Assembly (NCBI GenBank): GCA_001917665.1
Contig: MNEL01000016.1
Coordinates: forward strand, 1 to 64,000
Direction of reading: 5' to 3'
Source of the DNA: Gemmatimonadetes bacterium 13_1_40CM_69_22
GTDB taxonomy: Bacteria > Gemmatimonadota > Gemmatimonadetes > Gemmatimonadales > GWC2-71-9
Length of the DNA: 64,000 nucleotides
Position numbers and translations under genes: made by a program. Shown piece after piece: positions 9,448-18,805 of this stretch (within the stretch, counting starts at the first letter, position 1; every line of letters starts with the position of its first letter). A model generated the notes under the pieces. That model was not told the DNA's origin and ran no database searches. It saw nothing but the letters and a program-made list of their open reading frames with translations.

Positions 9448-11857
9448 CGGCGGCTCCCAGCGTTGCCGTTTCGTCGCGCACGACGCTCGTGCCCCGCGCG
9501 GCGTCGTAGTCGACCCGGATCACCCGGTCCAGTCCCTCGCGCACCTGCTCAATGTGGGTGATCAGCACGACCTGGGGGAAGCGATCCGCGAGCCGTCGTA
9601 GCAAGCCGATGACGTGCTGGCGGCGGCTCTCGTCGAGCGAGCCGAAGATCTCGTCCAGCACGAGCAACGTCAGGGGCTGCCCGGCACGCTCGGCGATCAT
9701 CTGCGAGATCGCGAGGCGCAGTACCAGGTTCGCCACGTCCTCCTCGCCGCCGGAGATCACGGGCTTCGGCACGCCGTCGTCGAGGACGGTGACGGCGTAG
9801 TCGTCGTTCAGATCCACGGCTTCGTAGCGCCCGTCGGTCAGGTCGGCGAGGAAGCCCGAGGCAAGCTCCGCGATCTCCGGTCGCATGGCGGCGTTCAGGT
9901 CCGCCCGCAGATCGCCGAAGGCGCGGTCCAGCTCGTGGTGGAGCCGCAGCCGCAGCTTGAGCTCGGCGATCTGGCGCTCCCGCGTCGCTCGCTCCGCCTC
10001 ACGCCGCTCCACCTCGCGGATGCCCGCTTCGGCGGCCGTCAGCTCGCCGCGGGTCTCGGCGACGGCCAGCTCCGCCTCCCGCAGTGCCCGCGCCGCGCGA
10101 TCATGCCGCTCGCGCGCGGCCGCGAACGCCGGCTCGGAAAACCGCTCCGCCGCCACCGCTGCGGCGAGCTCGCGCGCGCGCCGCTCGTGCACGGACAGGG
10201 CTTGCTCGGCGAGCTCGGCCTCCTTGACCAGGATCTCCGCGCGCTTCGCCCGCTCGGCGAGCTTCGCCGCCTCCAGCGCCACGGGCTCGAGCTTGGTGAG
10301 CTCGGCCCGGACCGCGTCGTGCCGCTGCGGGTCGTAGCCCGTGGGCCGGGCCCGGATCATCCCGTCCAGCACGCGGGCCCGGGTCTCCAGCCCGCGGCGC
10401 TGCGCCACCGCCCGCTCGCGCTCCTCCAGCTGGGCGCGCAGCTCTCCGGCGCGCTCGCTCGCGCGGCGGCTCTCGACCAGCAGCGCCTCGCGCGCCGCCT
10501 CCACTGTGGTCACCGCCTCGGGCGGCTGGGCCAGCTGCTCGAGCCGTTGCCGGAAGTACTTGCCGTCGTCCACGATCGCCTGCATCTGGCGGTCGAGGAC
10601 GCCCAGCACCTCGGCGTACTCGGCCCCGAGCGGCCGCCGGCACGTCGGGCACGTCCCCTCGGGCCCGAGCCGTTCGATCTTGTCCCGCTGCTCCTTCACC
10701 TCGTCGTACTGCTTCAGCAGGTCCGCGCGGCGCGTGGTGGCGTACTCCTTCTCCCGCACCCACGCCGCCCGCTGCTCCTCGGCGGTGCGCTCGGCGACCT
10801 CGAGCCGCTCGGCGAGCGCGCGCGCCTCGCGCTCCACCCCGGCGAGCGCGTCCCCGGCCAGCGCCAGCTCGGCGATGCGGTGGTCGAGCACCACGATGGT
10901 CCGCATCAGCTCCGCCAGCTGCCCTTCGTCGGCCCGGCGGGCCGTCTCCTCCTTCTGCAAGTGCTCGAGCGCCGCCTGCTCGCGCTTCAGCCGCTCGATC
11001 GGCTCGAGCTCCGCGCGCAGCCCGTCGAGCTGGTCCCGGGCCTTGAGCGCTTCCGCCATCTCGCGGTCGAGTCGCTCGCACTCCTGCTTCGCGACCGTCA
11101 CCCCCTGCTCGGCCATCCGCCGGTCGCCGTCGAGCGAGTGGACCCGCTTCTCCTTCTCCACCCATTCCTGCCAGCGCGGCTCCTCGCGGACGTCCACCTC
11201 CTGCGCCCGCGTGCGGGCCGCCTGTGCCGCCGCGGCCGCCCGGCGCGCCTGCTCGAGTCGCGCCGCCGCGGTGGCTCGCTCGCGCTCGAGCACCGCCTGC
11301 TCGGGCAACCCCACTTCGCGGCCGTGCAGCTCCGCCGCCAGTGCGTTCCGCTGCTCGCGGATCCGCTCCTGGGCGATGCTCAGCTGCTCATACCGCAGTA
11401 CGCGCGACAGGAAGGCGGCGCGCTCGGGGCGGGTCAGCTTCGCCATCACGGCCAGGTCCTTCTGTCCGGTGAAGTACGTGTTGAAGAACTCGTCGTGCGT
11501 CATCCCGAGCCCGCGCTCGAGCTTCGCCGTCACTTCGGTGAGCGAGTTCGCGATGAGCTGCCCGTCCTGGTAGAGCTCGGCGTTGTGCAGGCCGCGGACC
11601 ACCTTGTACTCGTGCGCCCCGACCCCGAATTCCATCTCCACGCGGACGCTCGAGCGCGCCTTGGCGCGCAGGTTGCGGATCGAGTCCTTGTCGCCGCGCG
11701 CGGCGACGTTGCCGTAGATCGCCCACGCGATCGCTTCGAGCAGTGTCGTCTTCCCCGAGCCGTTCGGCCCGATGATCCCCGTGATCCCAGGCCCGAGCAC
11801 CAGGTCGGTGTCGGCGTGCTGGCGGAAGTTCAACAGCCGCAGCCGGTGGAGGCGCAT
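9428..11857 (-). CDS. sbcC: Rad50/SbcC-like SMC-family ATPase
   Basis: Walker A GPNGSGKTT, zinc hook CPTC, coiled coil, SGGEE signature and LLVLDEIFGSLD Walker B. Confidence 0.9.
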   Translation of the reverse strand: MRLHRLRLLNFRQHADTDLVLGPGITGIIGPNGSGKTTLLEAIAWAIYGNVAARGDKDSIRNLRAKARSSVRVEMEFGVGAHEYKVVRGLHNAELYQDGQLIANSLTEVTAKLERGLGMTHDEFFNTYFTGQKDLAVMAKLTRPERAAFLSRVLRYEQLSIAQERIREQRNALAAELHGREVGLPEQAVLERERATAAARLEQARRAAAAAQAARTRAQEVDVREEPRWQEWVEKEKRVHSLDGDRRMAEQGVTVAKQECERLDREMAEALKARDQLDGLRAELEPIERLKREQAALEHLQKEETARRADEGQLAELMRTIVVLDHRIAELALAGDALAGVEREARALAERLEVAERTAEEQRAAWVREKEYATTRRADLLKQYDEVKEQRDKIERLGPEGTCPTCRRPLGAEYAEVLGVLDRQMQAIVDDGKYFRQRLEQLAQPPEAVTTVEAAREALLVESRRASERAGELRAQLEERERAVAQRRGLETRARVLDGMIRARPTGYDPQRHDAVRAELTKLEPVALEAAKLAERAKRAEILVKEAELAEQALSVHERRARELAAAVAAERFSEPAFAAARERHDRAARALREAELAVAETRGELTAAEAGIREVERREAERATRERQIAELKLRLRLHHELDRAFGDLRADLNAAMRPEIAELASGFLADLTDGRYEAVDLNDDYAVTVLDDGVPKPVISGGEEDVANLVLRLAISQMIAERAGQPLTLLVLDEIFGSLDESRRQHVIGLLRRLADRFPQVVLITHIEQVREGLDRVIRVDYDAARGTSVVRDETATLGAADAGVAA

Positions 11858-13035
11858 CAGCCCCGCTCCCCCACGTCCCGTCCCACCCGCTCGAGGTACT
11901 CGACGCCCAGCCGCACGAATTCGTCGCGGTCCAGATCGGCGTCGAGCGGCCGCCGGCCCAGGAACTCACGCAGCGTGTCGGGGAGGGTGTGCCGGCGGCC
12001 CGGCGCGCCGGCGCCGATCACGCGCTGCTCCTCCGGCCGCCGCAGATCGAGGTGAAAGCTGAGCGCCCGCGCCTTGCACTGGCGGATCGCGGAGTGGTCC
12101 AGATCACGCGCGGTCGCGCGCGCGACGTTCCACACGAGCAGCCGCACCACCTGGTCGTCGATCGGCGGCTGCGCGGCCCCCACTGCCGCTGCGATGTGCT
12201 GGTCCAGCTGCTTGGCCGAGAGCCCATTGCCATCGATCGCCGGCAGCTCGTAGTGCCGACGGGCCGGCACAATCGGACGGAAGCTGACGTGTGCGCCTGG
12301 CAGCTCGACCAGCAAGTAGCCCTTCCCGCGCCGTCCCTGCTCTTCCTCGTCCTGCAGCTGCCCCCACGGATTCGGGGTCACGTACTCGAGGCTGCCGGCG
12401 TACCACGCGTTGGCTGCGACCGGTTGCGCCACGTGGTAGTGCCCCAGCGCGACGTAGTCCCACTGGGCCGGGGCGAGATCGTGCTGATTGAGCAGGGCGC
12501 CGCCGTATTCCGCGGTGCCGCGCTGCTCGCCCAGACCGGGCAGCTGCCCGTGCAGGAGCAGCACGTTGCACGTCGTGCCGCGCTGCGGCCGGAGCGCCGG
12601 GCGCTCGGGCTGGGCCACCGCCTGGTGCGGTGCGGCGAAGACGGAGCAGTCCAGCTTGGAGAACGTCAGGTAGCGCGCTTGATCGACCACGACGTCGACG
12701 CCGAGCGCCTCATACAAGCGGAGGATCGTCCCGGTCTCCACGGACCGCGGCGTGTCGTGCTCTCCGGCGATCATCACGACCGGCGCGTCCGGCAGGCCCG
12801 TGCGCAACCGGTGCAGCTGCTGGAACAGGAACAGGATCGCAGGATTGGTGGGCCGGACGGAATGGAAGACGTCGCCCGCCAGTACGATGAGGTCGGGCCG
12901 CTGGACCAGGAGGTCGTCCACGGCACGGCGGAACGCCTCGGCCACGTCCGCCTCGCGCTGATTCCCGCCCCGGGGCGTCTGCCGGTCGTACTGGCGGAAG
13001 CCGAGGTGGAGATCGGCGAGGTGAGCGAGCTTCAC
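11857..13035 (-). CDS. sbcD: Mre11/SbcD-like DNA repair exonuclease
   Basis: 'LAHLADLHLGF', 'AGDVFH', 'GHYHV' calcineurin-like phosphoesterase motifs; TGATG overlap with sbcC. Confidence 0.88.
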   Translation of the reverse strand: MKLAHLADLHLGFRQYDRQTPRGGNQREADVAEAFRRAVDDLLVQRPDLIVLAGDVFHSVRPTNPAILFLFQQLHRLRTGLPDAPVVMIAGEHDTPRSVETGTILRLYEALGVDVVVDQARYLTFSKLDCSVFAAPHQAVAQPERPALRPQRGTTCNVLLLHGQLPGLGEQRGTAEYGGALLNQHDLAPAQWDYVALGHYHVAQPVAANAWYAGSLEYVTPNPWGQLQDEEEQGRRGKGYLLVELPGAHVSFRPIVPARRHYELPAIDGNGLSAKQLDQHIAAAVGAAQPPIDDQVVRLLVWNVARATARDLDHSAIRQCKARALSFHLDLRRPEEQRVIGAGAPGRRHTLPDTLREFLGRRPLDADLDRDEFVRLGVEYLERVGRDVGERG

Positions 13036-13039
13036 GCGC

Positions 13040-13888
13040 TCAGTTGGTGCCCGTGAGCTGCAGCGATGTCTGTTGCTCCATGGCGATGGTCATGCCTGCC
13101 GATCCGCTCTGCGGGTCGTGCACCGCGATCCGCATCGTGCCGCCCATGCTGTAGCGCACGGGCACGCTCCTGGCGAGGGAGAAGACCTGCTCGCCCGCAA
13201 TCGCCCCGGTGAGCTTCACCGTGGCCGTCCGACCCTGCTGGGTGATCGTGAACGGATCTCCCGGGAAGGTCGTCTCGACCGTGAGCAGGATGGACGTGTC
13301 GGCGCCCGCGACCTGGATCTCTTTCAGCGTGAGCGTGGTGCGCGCCTTGAGGGGCGCGCTCGCCCCCAACCGTGCGGCGATCGGCAGCTCGGTTTCGGAG
13401 CTCCACGAGTCGCCCACTCCCACCGGCCCCTCGGGAAGCGGGACGGTCATCCCCCTGACACTGTTCCCCATCTGCTCGGCGACTGGGGACGGCTGGCCCT
13501 CGATCCCGCTGAAGCTCGCGCTCACGACGTGCATGCGGTCGTCATAGACGACTTTGCTGGTCAGCCCGCGCATCCGGTCGAGCGCCGGCGCCATACCGGC
13601 CGGCACCATCGTGGTCGAGTCGTAGGTGACCGTGACACCGATACCGCCGGTGGTGGGGCCTGTGACCGCCTGCGAGTAATAGATGTGCAGCGTGACGTCC
13701 TGTCCGGGGAGCTGCGCCATCGGGCCGCCTTCCATTTTCACGGAATTCTGCTGCTGGAGCGCGTAGTGATACGTGGCGCCCGTGGGCGGGTGGTAGCGAA
13801 GCGAGACCTTCGGCCCGCGCGCGCTGCGGCAGCCGCCGACCACGACCACCGCCGTGGCGGCGACGGCGAGACGACGGGCGGTGCTCAT
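13040..13888 (-). CDS. Putative lipoprotein of unknown function (DUF6263-like)
   Basis: Signal with 'VVVVGGCRS' lipobox; secreted beta-rich sequence. Confidence 0.55.
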   Translation of the reverse strand: MSTARRLAVAATAVVVVGGCRSARGPKVSLRYHPPTGATYHYALQQQNSVKMEGGPMAQLPGQDVTLHIYYSQAVTGPTTGGIGVTVTYDSTTMVPAGMAPALDRMRGLTSKVVYDDRMHVVSASFSGIEGQPSPVAEQMGNSVRGMTVPLPEGPVGVGDSWSSETELPIAARLGASAPLKARTTLTLKEIQVAGADTSILLTVETTFPGDPFTITQQGRTATVKLTGAIAGEQVFSLARSVPVRYSMGGTMRIAVHDPQSGSAGMTIAMEQQTSLQLTGTN

Positions 13889-13906
13889 GTCGCGGCTCCC
13901 ATCAAT

Positions 13907-15865
13907 TCAGTATGGCTCTTCAGAGATCGGATTGAGCGGCGGCACCGCCTCCCGGGCGGGCGCCGCAGCGGGCGCGACCCGTACGCCCAGCATGCGGCGG
14001 AAACACGCGAGCGCGTCGTCGGGGCGCGTCCGGCGGACCGCCGCGAGCGCGCGGCGCACGTCATCCGGGCGCCGCTCGGCGATCAAGTCCTTCACCTGGT
14101 TCGGCCGGATGCGCCGGTCGAGCCGCACCAGCTGGCGCACGACGGCCTCCTCGAACGGCAGGTCGGCACTGGGCGGGAACCGCTCGACGCCGTCCCGGCC
14201 GCGGAGCACCGCGGGTCGGGGGAACCGGACGAAGATCGGCTGCGTGAAGTGCGGGTGGCGCAGCATCAGCTCCCCGATCGGCAGCGTGGCGAGCTTGATC
14301 TTGATTGCCGGCGACAGCACGTGGTAGCCGGGCGTCGCGAGCTCGTCGGCGTCCATTCGCCCGAACAGCGTCGTGCCCGCGTTCCCGACCACCCGCCGGT
14401 GCACCTGCGAGCGGAACTGCTCGGCGCCGAACAGCACGAGACCAAGGTAACGTCCCCGCTCGGAGATATCGAGCAGCATTTTGCGCACGTACGTCTCCGG
14501 CCCGTCGCCCGGCGCGTACTTGTTGAGCTCGTCCACGAACACCACCACGGCCTCGACGCCCAGATCGCGCCGCTCCAGGTGCTCGCGCAGTTTGGAGACG
14601 GCGCGCGCGAAGACGAGGTCCTGGCCGAGGGGATCCACGTTCGCGACGTCCACGACGTACACGGTCCGGTCCTCGAACCGCCCCCACGGGAGGTCGTTCG
14701 ACGGGCCGTCGTCGGTGACGAGACCCTTGCAGCGGGTGGAGATGTTGGACAGCCGGTTGCGGACCTTGCGAATGGTGGCGATGTGATGCGTGCGCCACAT
14801 GTCGCTCCGCCCGGAGAGCTCGAGCCCGTCGAAAATCGCCCGGAACAGCCCGTCCAGGTCGGCGAACGACTGCACCCGGTGGCTCCCGCCGAAGCCGTCG
14901 TCGAACTCCTTGTTGAGCACACGGTCGGAGAGGAAGTCGATGAATGCGTCGGCTTTGGCGTCGATGTCGTCGCGGTTCAAGAGCACCTCCGCGAAGTCGA
15001 GCACCTCGGCGAGCCCCCACACGAGGGGCTCGACGTCCCCCACGAGATCGGGGTGGGTCCGGAGCGTGTTGAGGTTCACCCCGTCGGCCTTGCAGGGCGC
15101 GTAATAACGGACGCGCGCGAACGGCTGCGGCGTGAGCCCGAGGCGCTCGTAGCGGCGGCGATCCGCGTCGTCGAGCGGGCCGGGGCGATCGAGGAAGCAG
15201 AGGTCCGGCCCTTTCACGTTGAAGCACAGGGCGGCGATCCGGCCCTTGTGCGCCGGGAAGTGCTGAAAGATGGACGCGAGCAGGAACTCGACCGCGCTCG
15301 TCTTGGTCGCGAGCCCCGAAACACCGGAGATGTTGAGGTGCGCGGCTTCGGGGCCGAGCAGGAAGTCGGCGTCGAGATAGACCGGCGCCTCGAGGCCCGC
15401 TGCCGTGTAGAGGCCGACGGGGATCCCCGTCGGCTGCGCGCCGGCCACGTAGGCATCCATGCGCAGCGCCTGCGCCACGTCGGCGTCGCTCGCGACGTAT
15501 ACGGCGCCGAGCGGCACGGGTTGGAGCGGCTCCTCCGGGTGTTGCCGCAGCACCGCCGCGGTCCACAAGCGGATCTCCTGGCGGACCGTGGGACTCTCCG
15601 CCGCCTTCGCCGGGTCTCCCTCGGCGCCCACCACGTCGTGCAGCGGAGTCGCCAGGTCGGAGTACGCAAATCCATCCGTCACCACGCCGAACACGATGCG
15701 TCCGGGCCCCTGATCCCCGACCCTGGGCCCTTCGACTTTGACGATCGCCCCGATGCCGATGGTGGTCTCGTTCGCGGTCCAGAAGTGGAATTGGTGCGGC
15801 GTCGCGGGCTTGAGCTCGGTGGCGACGACACGGCCGATGGGTGTGGGCTCCCGATGCTGGATCAC
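13907..15865 (-). CDS. HerA-like ATPase/helicase (DUF87 type)
   Basis: HAS-barrel-like N-terminus 'PIGRVVATELKPATPHQFHFWTA', Walker A-like 'ISGVSGLATKTSA', Walker B 'VVVFVDELNKYAPG'. Confidence 0.82.
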   Translation of the reverse strand: MIQHREPTPIGRVVATELKPATPHQFHFWTANETTIGIGAIVKVEGPRVGDQGPGRIVFGVVTDGFAYSDLATPLHDVVGAEGDPAKAAESPTVRQEIRLWTAAVLRQHPEEPLQPVPLGAVYVASDADVAQALRMDAYVAGAQPTGIPVGLYTAAGLEAPVYLDADFLLGPEAAHLNISGVSGLATKTSAVEFLLASIFQHFPAHKGRIAALCFNVKGPDLCFLDRPGPLDDADRRRYERLGLTPQPFARVRYYAPCKADGVNLNTLRTHPDLVGDVEPLVWGLAEVLDFAEVLLNRDDIDAKADAFIDFLSDRVLNKEFDDGFGGSHRVQSFADLDGLFRAIFDGLELSGRSDMWRTHHIATIRKVRNRLSNISTRCKGLVTDDGPSNDLPWGRFEDRTVYVVDVANVDPLGQDLVFARAVSKLREHLERRDLGVEAVVVFVDELNKYAPGDGPETYVRKMLLDISERGRYLGLVLFGAEQFRSQVHRRVVGNAGTTLFGRMDADELATPGYHVLSPAIKIKLATLPIGELMLRHPHFTQPIFVRFPRPAVLRGRDGVERFPPSADLPFEEAVVRQLVRLDRRIRPNQVKDLIAERRPDDVRRALAAVRRTRPDDALACFRRMLGVRVAPAAAPAREAVPPLNPISEEPY

Positions 15866-16851
15866 GATCCCGTTCTCGGGAGGCGGGATCCGGGAGGCGA
15901 CAGCAGGTCCCGCGGCGCGCGGCTCCGTAGATAGGTCTCCACGTCATGTATAGGATACAACAGGCGGTCCCAGCGTGCGTCGGGCGTCGAGAGCGGGGAC
16001 CGCTCGCGCTCGAGCCACGCCGACAGGGCAGAGGCGCGGGCGAGCGTGTCGGGGTGCGCGCGCGCTTCGACCCGCACGAGGCCGTACAGCAGGTCGTTGC
16101 CTTCCCAGGGCCAGAACCGGAGGTACCAGGAATAGATCGCGCGCCGCGCCCCGCGACTCCGCGGCTCGAACACGCTGGTGCGGTGTCCCGCCGGCAGCGT
16201 GAGCGCCCGCTCCAGCTCGGCACCCTCGAAATACTGCGCACCGTGACTCTTGATGACGCCCACGGCGCGGGGATGCGCGGAGAGCGCGACCGAATCGGAC
16301 AGCACGCCGTCGACGACGAGCCACTCGTCCGGGCCGAGCCCCGCCAGGCAGCGCTCCGCCAGCGCGCGCTCGAGCGCCAGGCGGGCCCGCTCCAGCTCCC
16401 GCCGCGCCGCCTGGATCGCCCGGGCGGGCTGGCCGGCATCCTCGGCGGCGAACTCGACTACGTCGACGCCGCACGTCTCGAGCGCCCGGCGCACCGGCGC
16501 CGCGAGCGATGCGAGCCGGGTGACGGCGAGCTCGCGCGACAGCTCGGATCCGGTGCGGAGCCGCCGGTCGGGCCCGCGGCGGCGCACGGCCGCGGCCACG
16601 TAGCCGCGCACGATGGGAGTCACGCCGCCGTAGCCCACCACCCGCCACTGCTCGATCCCGTCGAGGAACCCTACCGCGCCGGGCGAAAGCGGCCGCGCGT
16701 CGGCGACCGAGCGCGTCCGGAGCTCCGCATCCTCGACCAAGTCGGCGCCCGTGAACTCCTCGAGGTCGGTTCGCCCCGCGCTCGCGTCCGGCACATAGGA
16801 GGCGGGCACCGCGCCGGCCGCCAGGATCGCGTCGACCCAGGAGCCGGCCAC
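15862..16851 (-). CDS. NurA-like nuclease domain protein
   Basis: 'GFLDGIEQWRVV...VVDGVLSDS...VGVIKSH' NurA-type motif spacing; ATGA overlap with herA-like gene. Confidence 0.68.
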   Translation of the reverse strand: MAGSWVDAILAAGAVPASYVPDASAGRTDLEEFTGADLVEDAELRTRSVADARPLSPGAVGFLDGIEQWRVVGYGGVTPIVRGYVAAAVRRRGPDRRLRTGSELSRELAVTRLASLAAPVRRALETCGVDVVEFAAEDAGQPARAIQAARRELERARLALERALAERCLAGLGPDEWLVVDGVLSDSVALSAHPRAVGVIKSHGAQYFEGAELERALTLPAGHRTSVFEPRSRGARRAIYSWYLRFWPWEGNDLLYGLVRVEARAHPDTLARASALSAWLERERSPLSTPDARWDRLLYPIHDVETYLRSRAPRDLLSPPGSRLPRTGS

Positions 16852-16852
16852 G

Positions 16853-17587
16853 TTACCGCGTCCGCAGGGCCCAGCCGAGATACGTCACGGTGAGGTCGTC
16901 GATGAGTATGCGACGGCCGCTGCCGTCGCCCGCGCGCGCGATCCCCTTCATCTCCTGCACGACCATGCCGTTCCGCGCCAGTCCCTCGGTCAGCTCGTCC
17001 GGCGTGATGAACCGGGTGAAATCGTGGAATCCCTCGGGCATGGTGTGCTCCACGTACTCCTCCGCCCAGATGAGCTGCAGAAACGCGGCGATGGTGCGGT
17101 TGTGGGTGAGGAACCCCAGGCCGCCGCCTGGTGCGAGCACCGCCGCGATCCCCGCCAGCGTGCGGCCGAGGTGGTCCACGTGCTCCAAAACGTCGACAGC
17201 AAAAACGAGATCGAAGAGTTCAGTGAAGTTGCAAGACGCCAAGTTTTCAGCCGCCGCCACACGATAGTCGACGGAGAGGCCGGAGCGTGCCGCGTGCTGG
17301 CGCGCCGCTGCGAGCGACTTCTCGGACGGGTCGACGCCCGTCACCACGGCGCCTTCAGCCGCCAGCGACTCGGCGAGGATCCCGCCGCCGCAGCCGACGT
17401 CGAGGGCGTGCTTGCCCCCGAAGCCCCCGAACACGCGGCGAAAATACTCCACCCGCGCCGCGTTGAGCTGGTGCAGCCCCACGAACGGGCCCGCATCGCT
17501 CCACCAGACGTCGGGCAGCCGCTCGACGAGTCGCTCGTACTTCTCGGGCTCCGGCAGCCCGCCGACCCGCGGCAGGGGATCGCTCAT
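16853..17587 (-). CDS. UbiG-like SAM-dependent methyltransferase
   Basis: 'ALDVGCGGGILAESLA', 'VFAVDVLEHVDH', 'FLTHNRTIAAFLQLIWAEEYV'. Confidence 0.8.
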   Translation of the reverse strand: MSDPLPRVGGLPEPEKYERLVERLPDVWWSDAGPFVGLHQLNAARVEYFRRVFGGFGGKHALDVGCGGGILAESLAAEGAVVTGVDPSEKSLAAARQHAARSGLSVDYRVAAAENLASCNFTELFDLVFAVDVLEHVDHLGRTLAGIAAVLAPGGGLGFLTHNRTIAAFLQLIWAEEYVEHTMPEGFHDFTRFITPDELTEGLARNGMVVQEMKGIARAGDGSGRRILIDDLTVTYLGWALRTR

Positions 17588-18216
17588 CCAGGGACTCTTA
17601 CCCCGATCACGAGCCCATCGCGGATCGGCACCACGGCGGAGACGACCCGGGGATCGGTCGCGGCCAGCCGGTTAAACGCCCGCACCCCCTCGGTCCCGGG
17701 AGAATGATCCGCCTCGTCGACCACCGAACCGTGAAAGAACGCGTTGTCGCACAGCAGCAGCCCGCCGGTGCGCAGCAGTCGTACGCTCCAATCGAAGTAT
17801 TGCGCCAACGGCTCCTTGTCGGCATCGACGAACACGGCGTCGAACCCCGGGGCGAGCGTGGGCAGCACGGCGAGCGCGCCGCCCTCGATCAGCTGCACTC
17901 GCTCGGCCAGGCCGGCCTCCGCAAAGGCGCGCCGGGCGAGCGCGGCGTGACGGGGATCCTTCTCGATCGTGGTGAGCCGCCCGTGGGACGGCAGGGCACG
18001 TGCGAGCCACACCGCCGAATAGCCCGCGAGGGCGCCGATTTCGAGCACGCGGACGGCCTGCACGGCGCGCAGCAGCACGTGCAGCAGCTTCCCCTCGTCC
18101 GGGGAGATCGCGATCGGCGGCAGCTGGAGCGCTTCGTGCCGCGCTCTGATGGCGGCCAGGATCGAATCTTCACGGGCGAACAGCTCGGTGGCGTAGCGCT
18201 CGAGCCGCTCGTCCAC
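17584..18216 (-). CDS. O-methyltransferase (class I, catechol-OMT-like)
   Basis: 'VLEIGALAGYSAVWLARALP...VQLIEGGAL...DAVFVDADKE'; likely GTG start at 18216. Confidence 0.82.
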   Translation of the reverse strand: MDERLERYATELFAREDSILAAIRARHEALQLPPIAISPDEGKLLHVLLRAVQAVRVLEIGALAGYSAVWLARALPSHGRLTTIEKDPRHAALARRAFAEAGLAERVQLIEGGALAVLPTLAPGFDAVFVDADKEPLAQYFDWSVRLLRTGGLLLCDNAFFHGSVVDEADHSPGTEGVRAFNRLAATDPRVVSAVVPIRDGLVIGVRVPG

Positions 18217-18218
18217 GA

Positions 18219-18734
18219 TCAGGCGGTCGCCTCGACGTTGGGGAACGGCGGGACGTCCAGGAACCAGAGCCCCACGAGGCGCGACTGCTTGTCGACCTCC
18301 ACTAGCAGCCGGTCCGCGACGCGCACCACGGTCGTGGCACGCGTGCGCCCGACGCGCAGGTGGAAGACCGACTCCTGCTGATTCTTCTCCACTGTGAGCG
18401 CCGTGTCGACCTCGACCGCCGCGACGCCCGGCTGCGACTTCCGGCTCGGGAAGGTGACGCTGCCCTCCTTGCTGGGCTCCGGGATCGTCAGGGTATCTAC
18501 GGTGCGGATGTCCTCGGGCCACGTTACCACGTCGACACCGCGCAGGCACCCGCCCGCGACGTCGATGACGACGAAGGAGCCGTCGCTCCCTTCCAGGTCC
18601 ACCGTGCCGTTCAACCCGCTCGTCTTGCCGCCTCCTTTACAGGCGACGGAAAGGATATCGGTCTCGGGGTCCCAGTGGTAGGTGGCCTTGGGAAGCTTGC
18701 CGTCCAGTGGCTCGATGCGCGTCTCGAAGTTCAT
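18219..18734 (-). CDS. Conserved hypothetical protein
   Basis: ORF starting MNFETRIEPLDGKLPKATYHWDPETDILSV; no family recognised. Confidence 0.55.
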   Translation of the reverse strand: MNFETRIEPLDGKLPKATYHWDPETDILSVACKGGGKTSGLNGTVDLEGSDGSFVVIDVAGGCLRGVDVVTWPEDIRTVDTLTIPEPSKEGSVTFPSRKSQPGVAAVEVDTALTVEKNQQESVFHLRVGRTRATTVVRVADRLLVEVDKQSRLVGLWFLDVPPFPNVEATA

Positions 18735-18805
18735 CCGGAACGACACCTTCCACGGATTCGGGAGGGCGGATAATATAGGCCGCACTCCGGGGAGGGGCCA
18801 GCACG

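Noticed and set aside
9614-12055. 813-aa plus-strand ORF
   Set aside because: Lies antisense to the well-supported sbcC gene; long antisense ORFs are expected at high GC and the translation is low-complexity Arg/Leu-rich.
13073-15934. 953-aa plus-strand ORF
   Set aside because: Antisense to the lipoprotein and HerA-like genes; no recognisable domain.
14061-16439. 792-aa minus-strand ORF overlapping HerA/NurA in another frame
   Set aside because: Arg/Pro/Ala-rich shadow ORF; the HerA and NurA frames carry the motifs.
9428-16851. Anti-phage defence island (HerA-based)
   Set aside because: HerA here is paired with NurA and Mre11-Rad50, not with Sir2 or DUF4297-type effectors; no integrase or other defence genes adjacent. 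Repair is the simpler reading.
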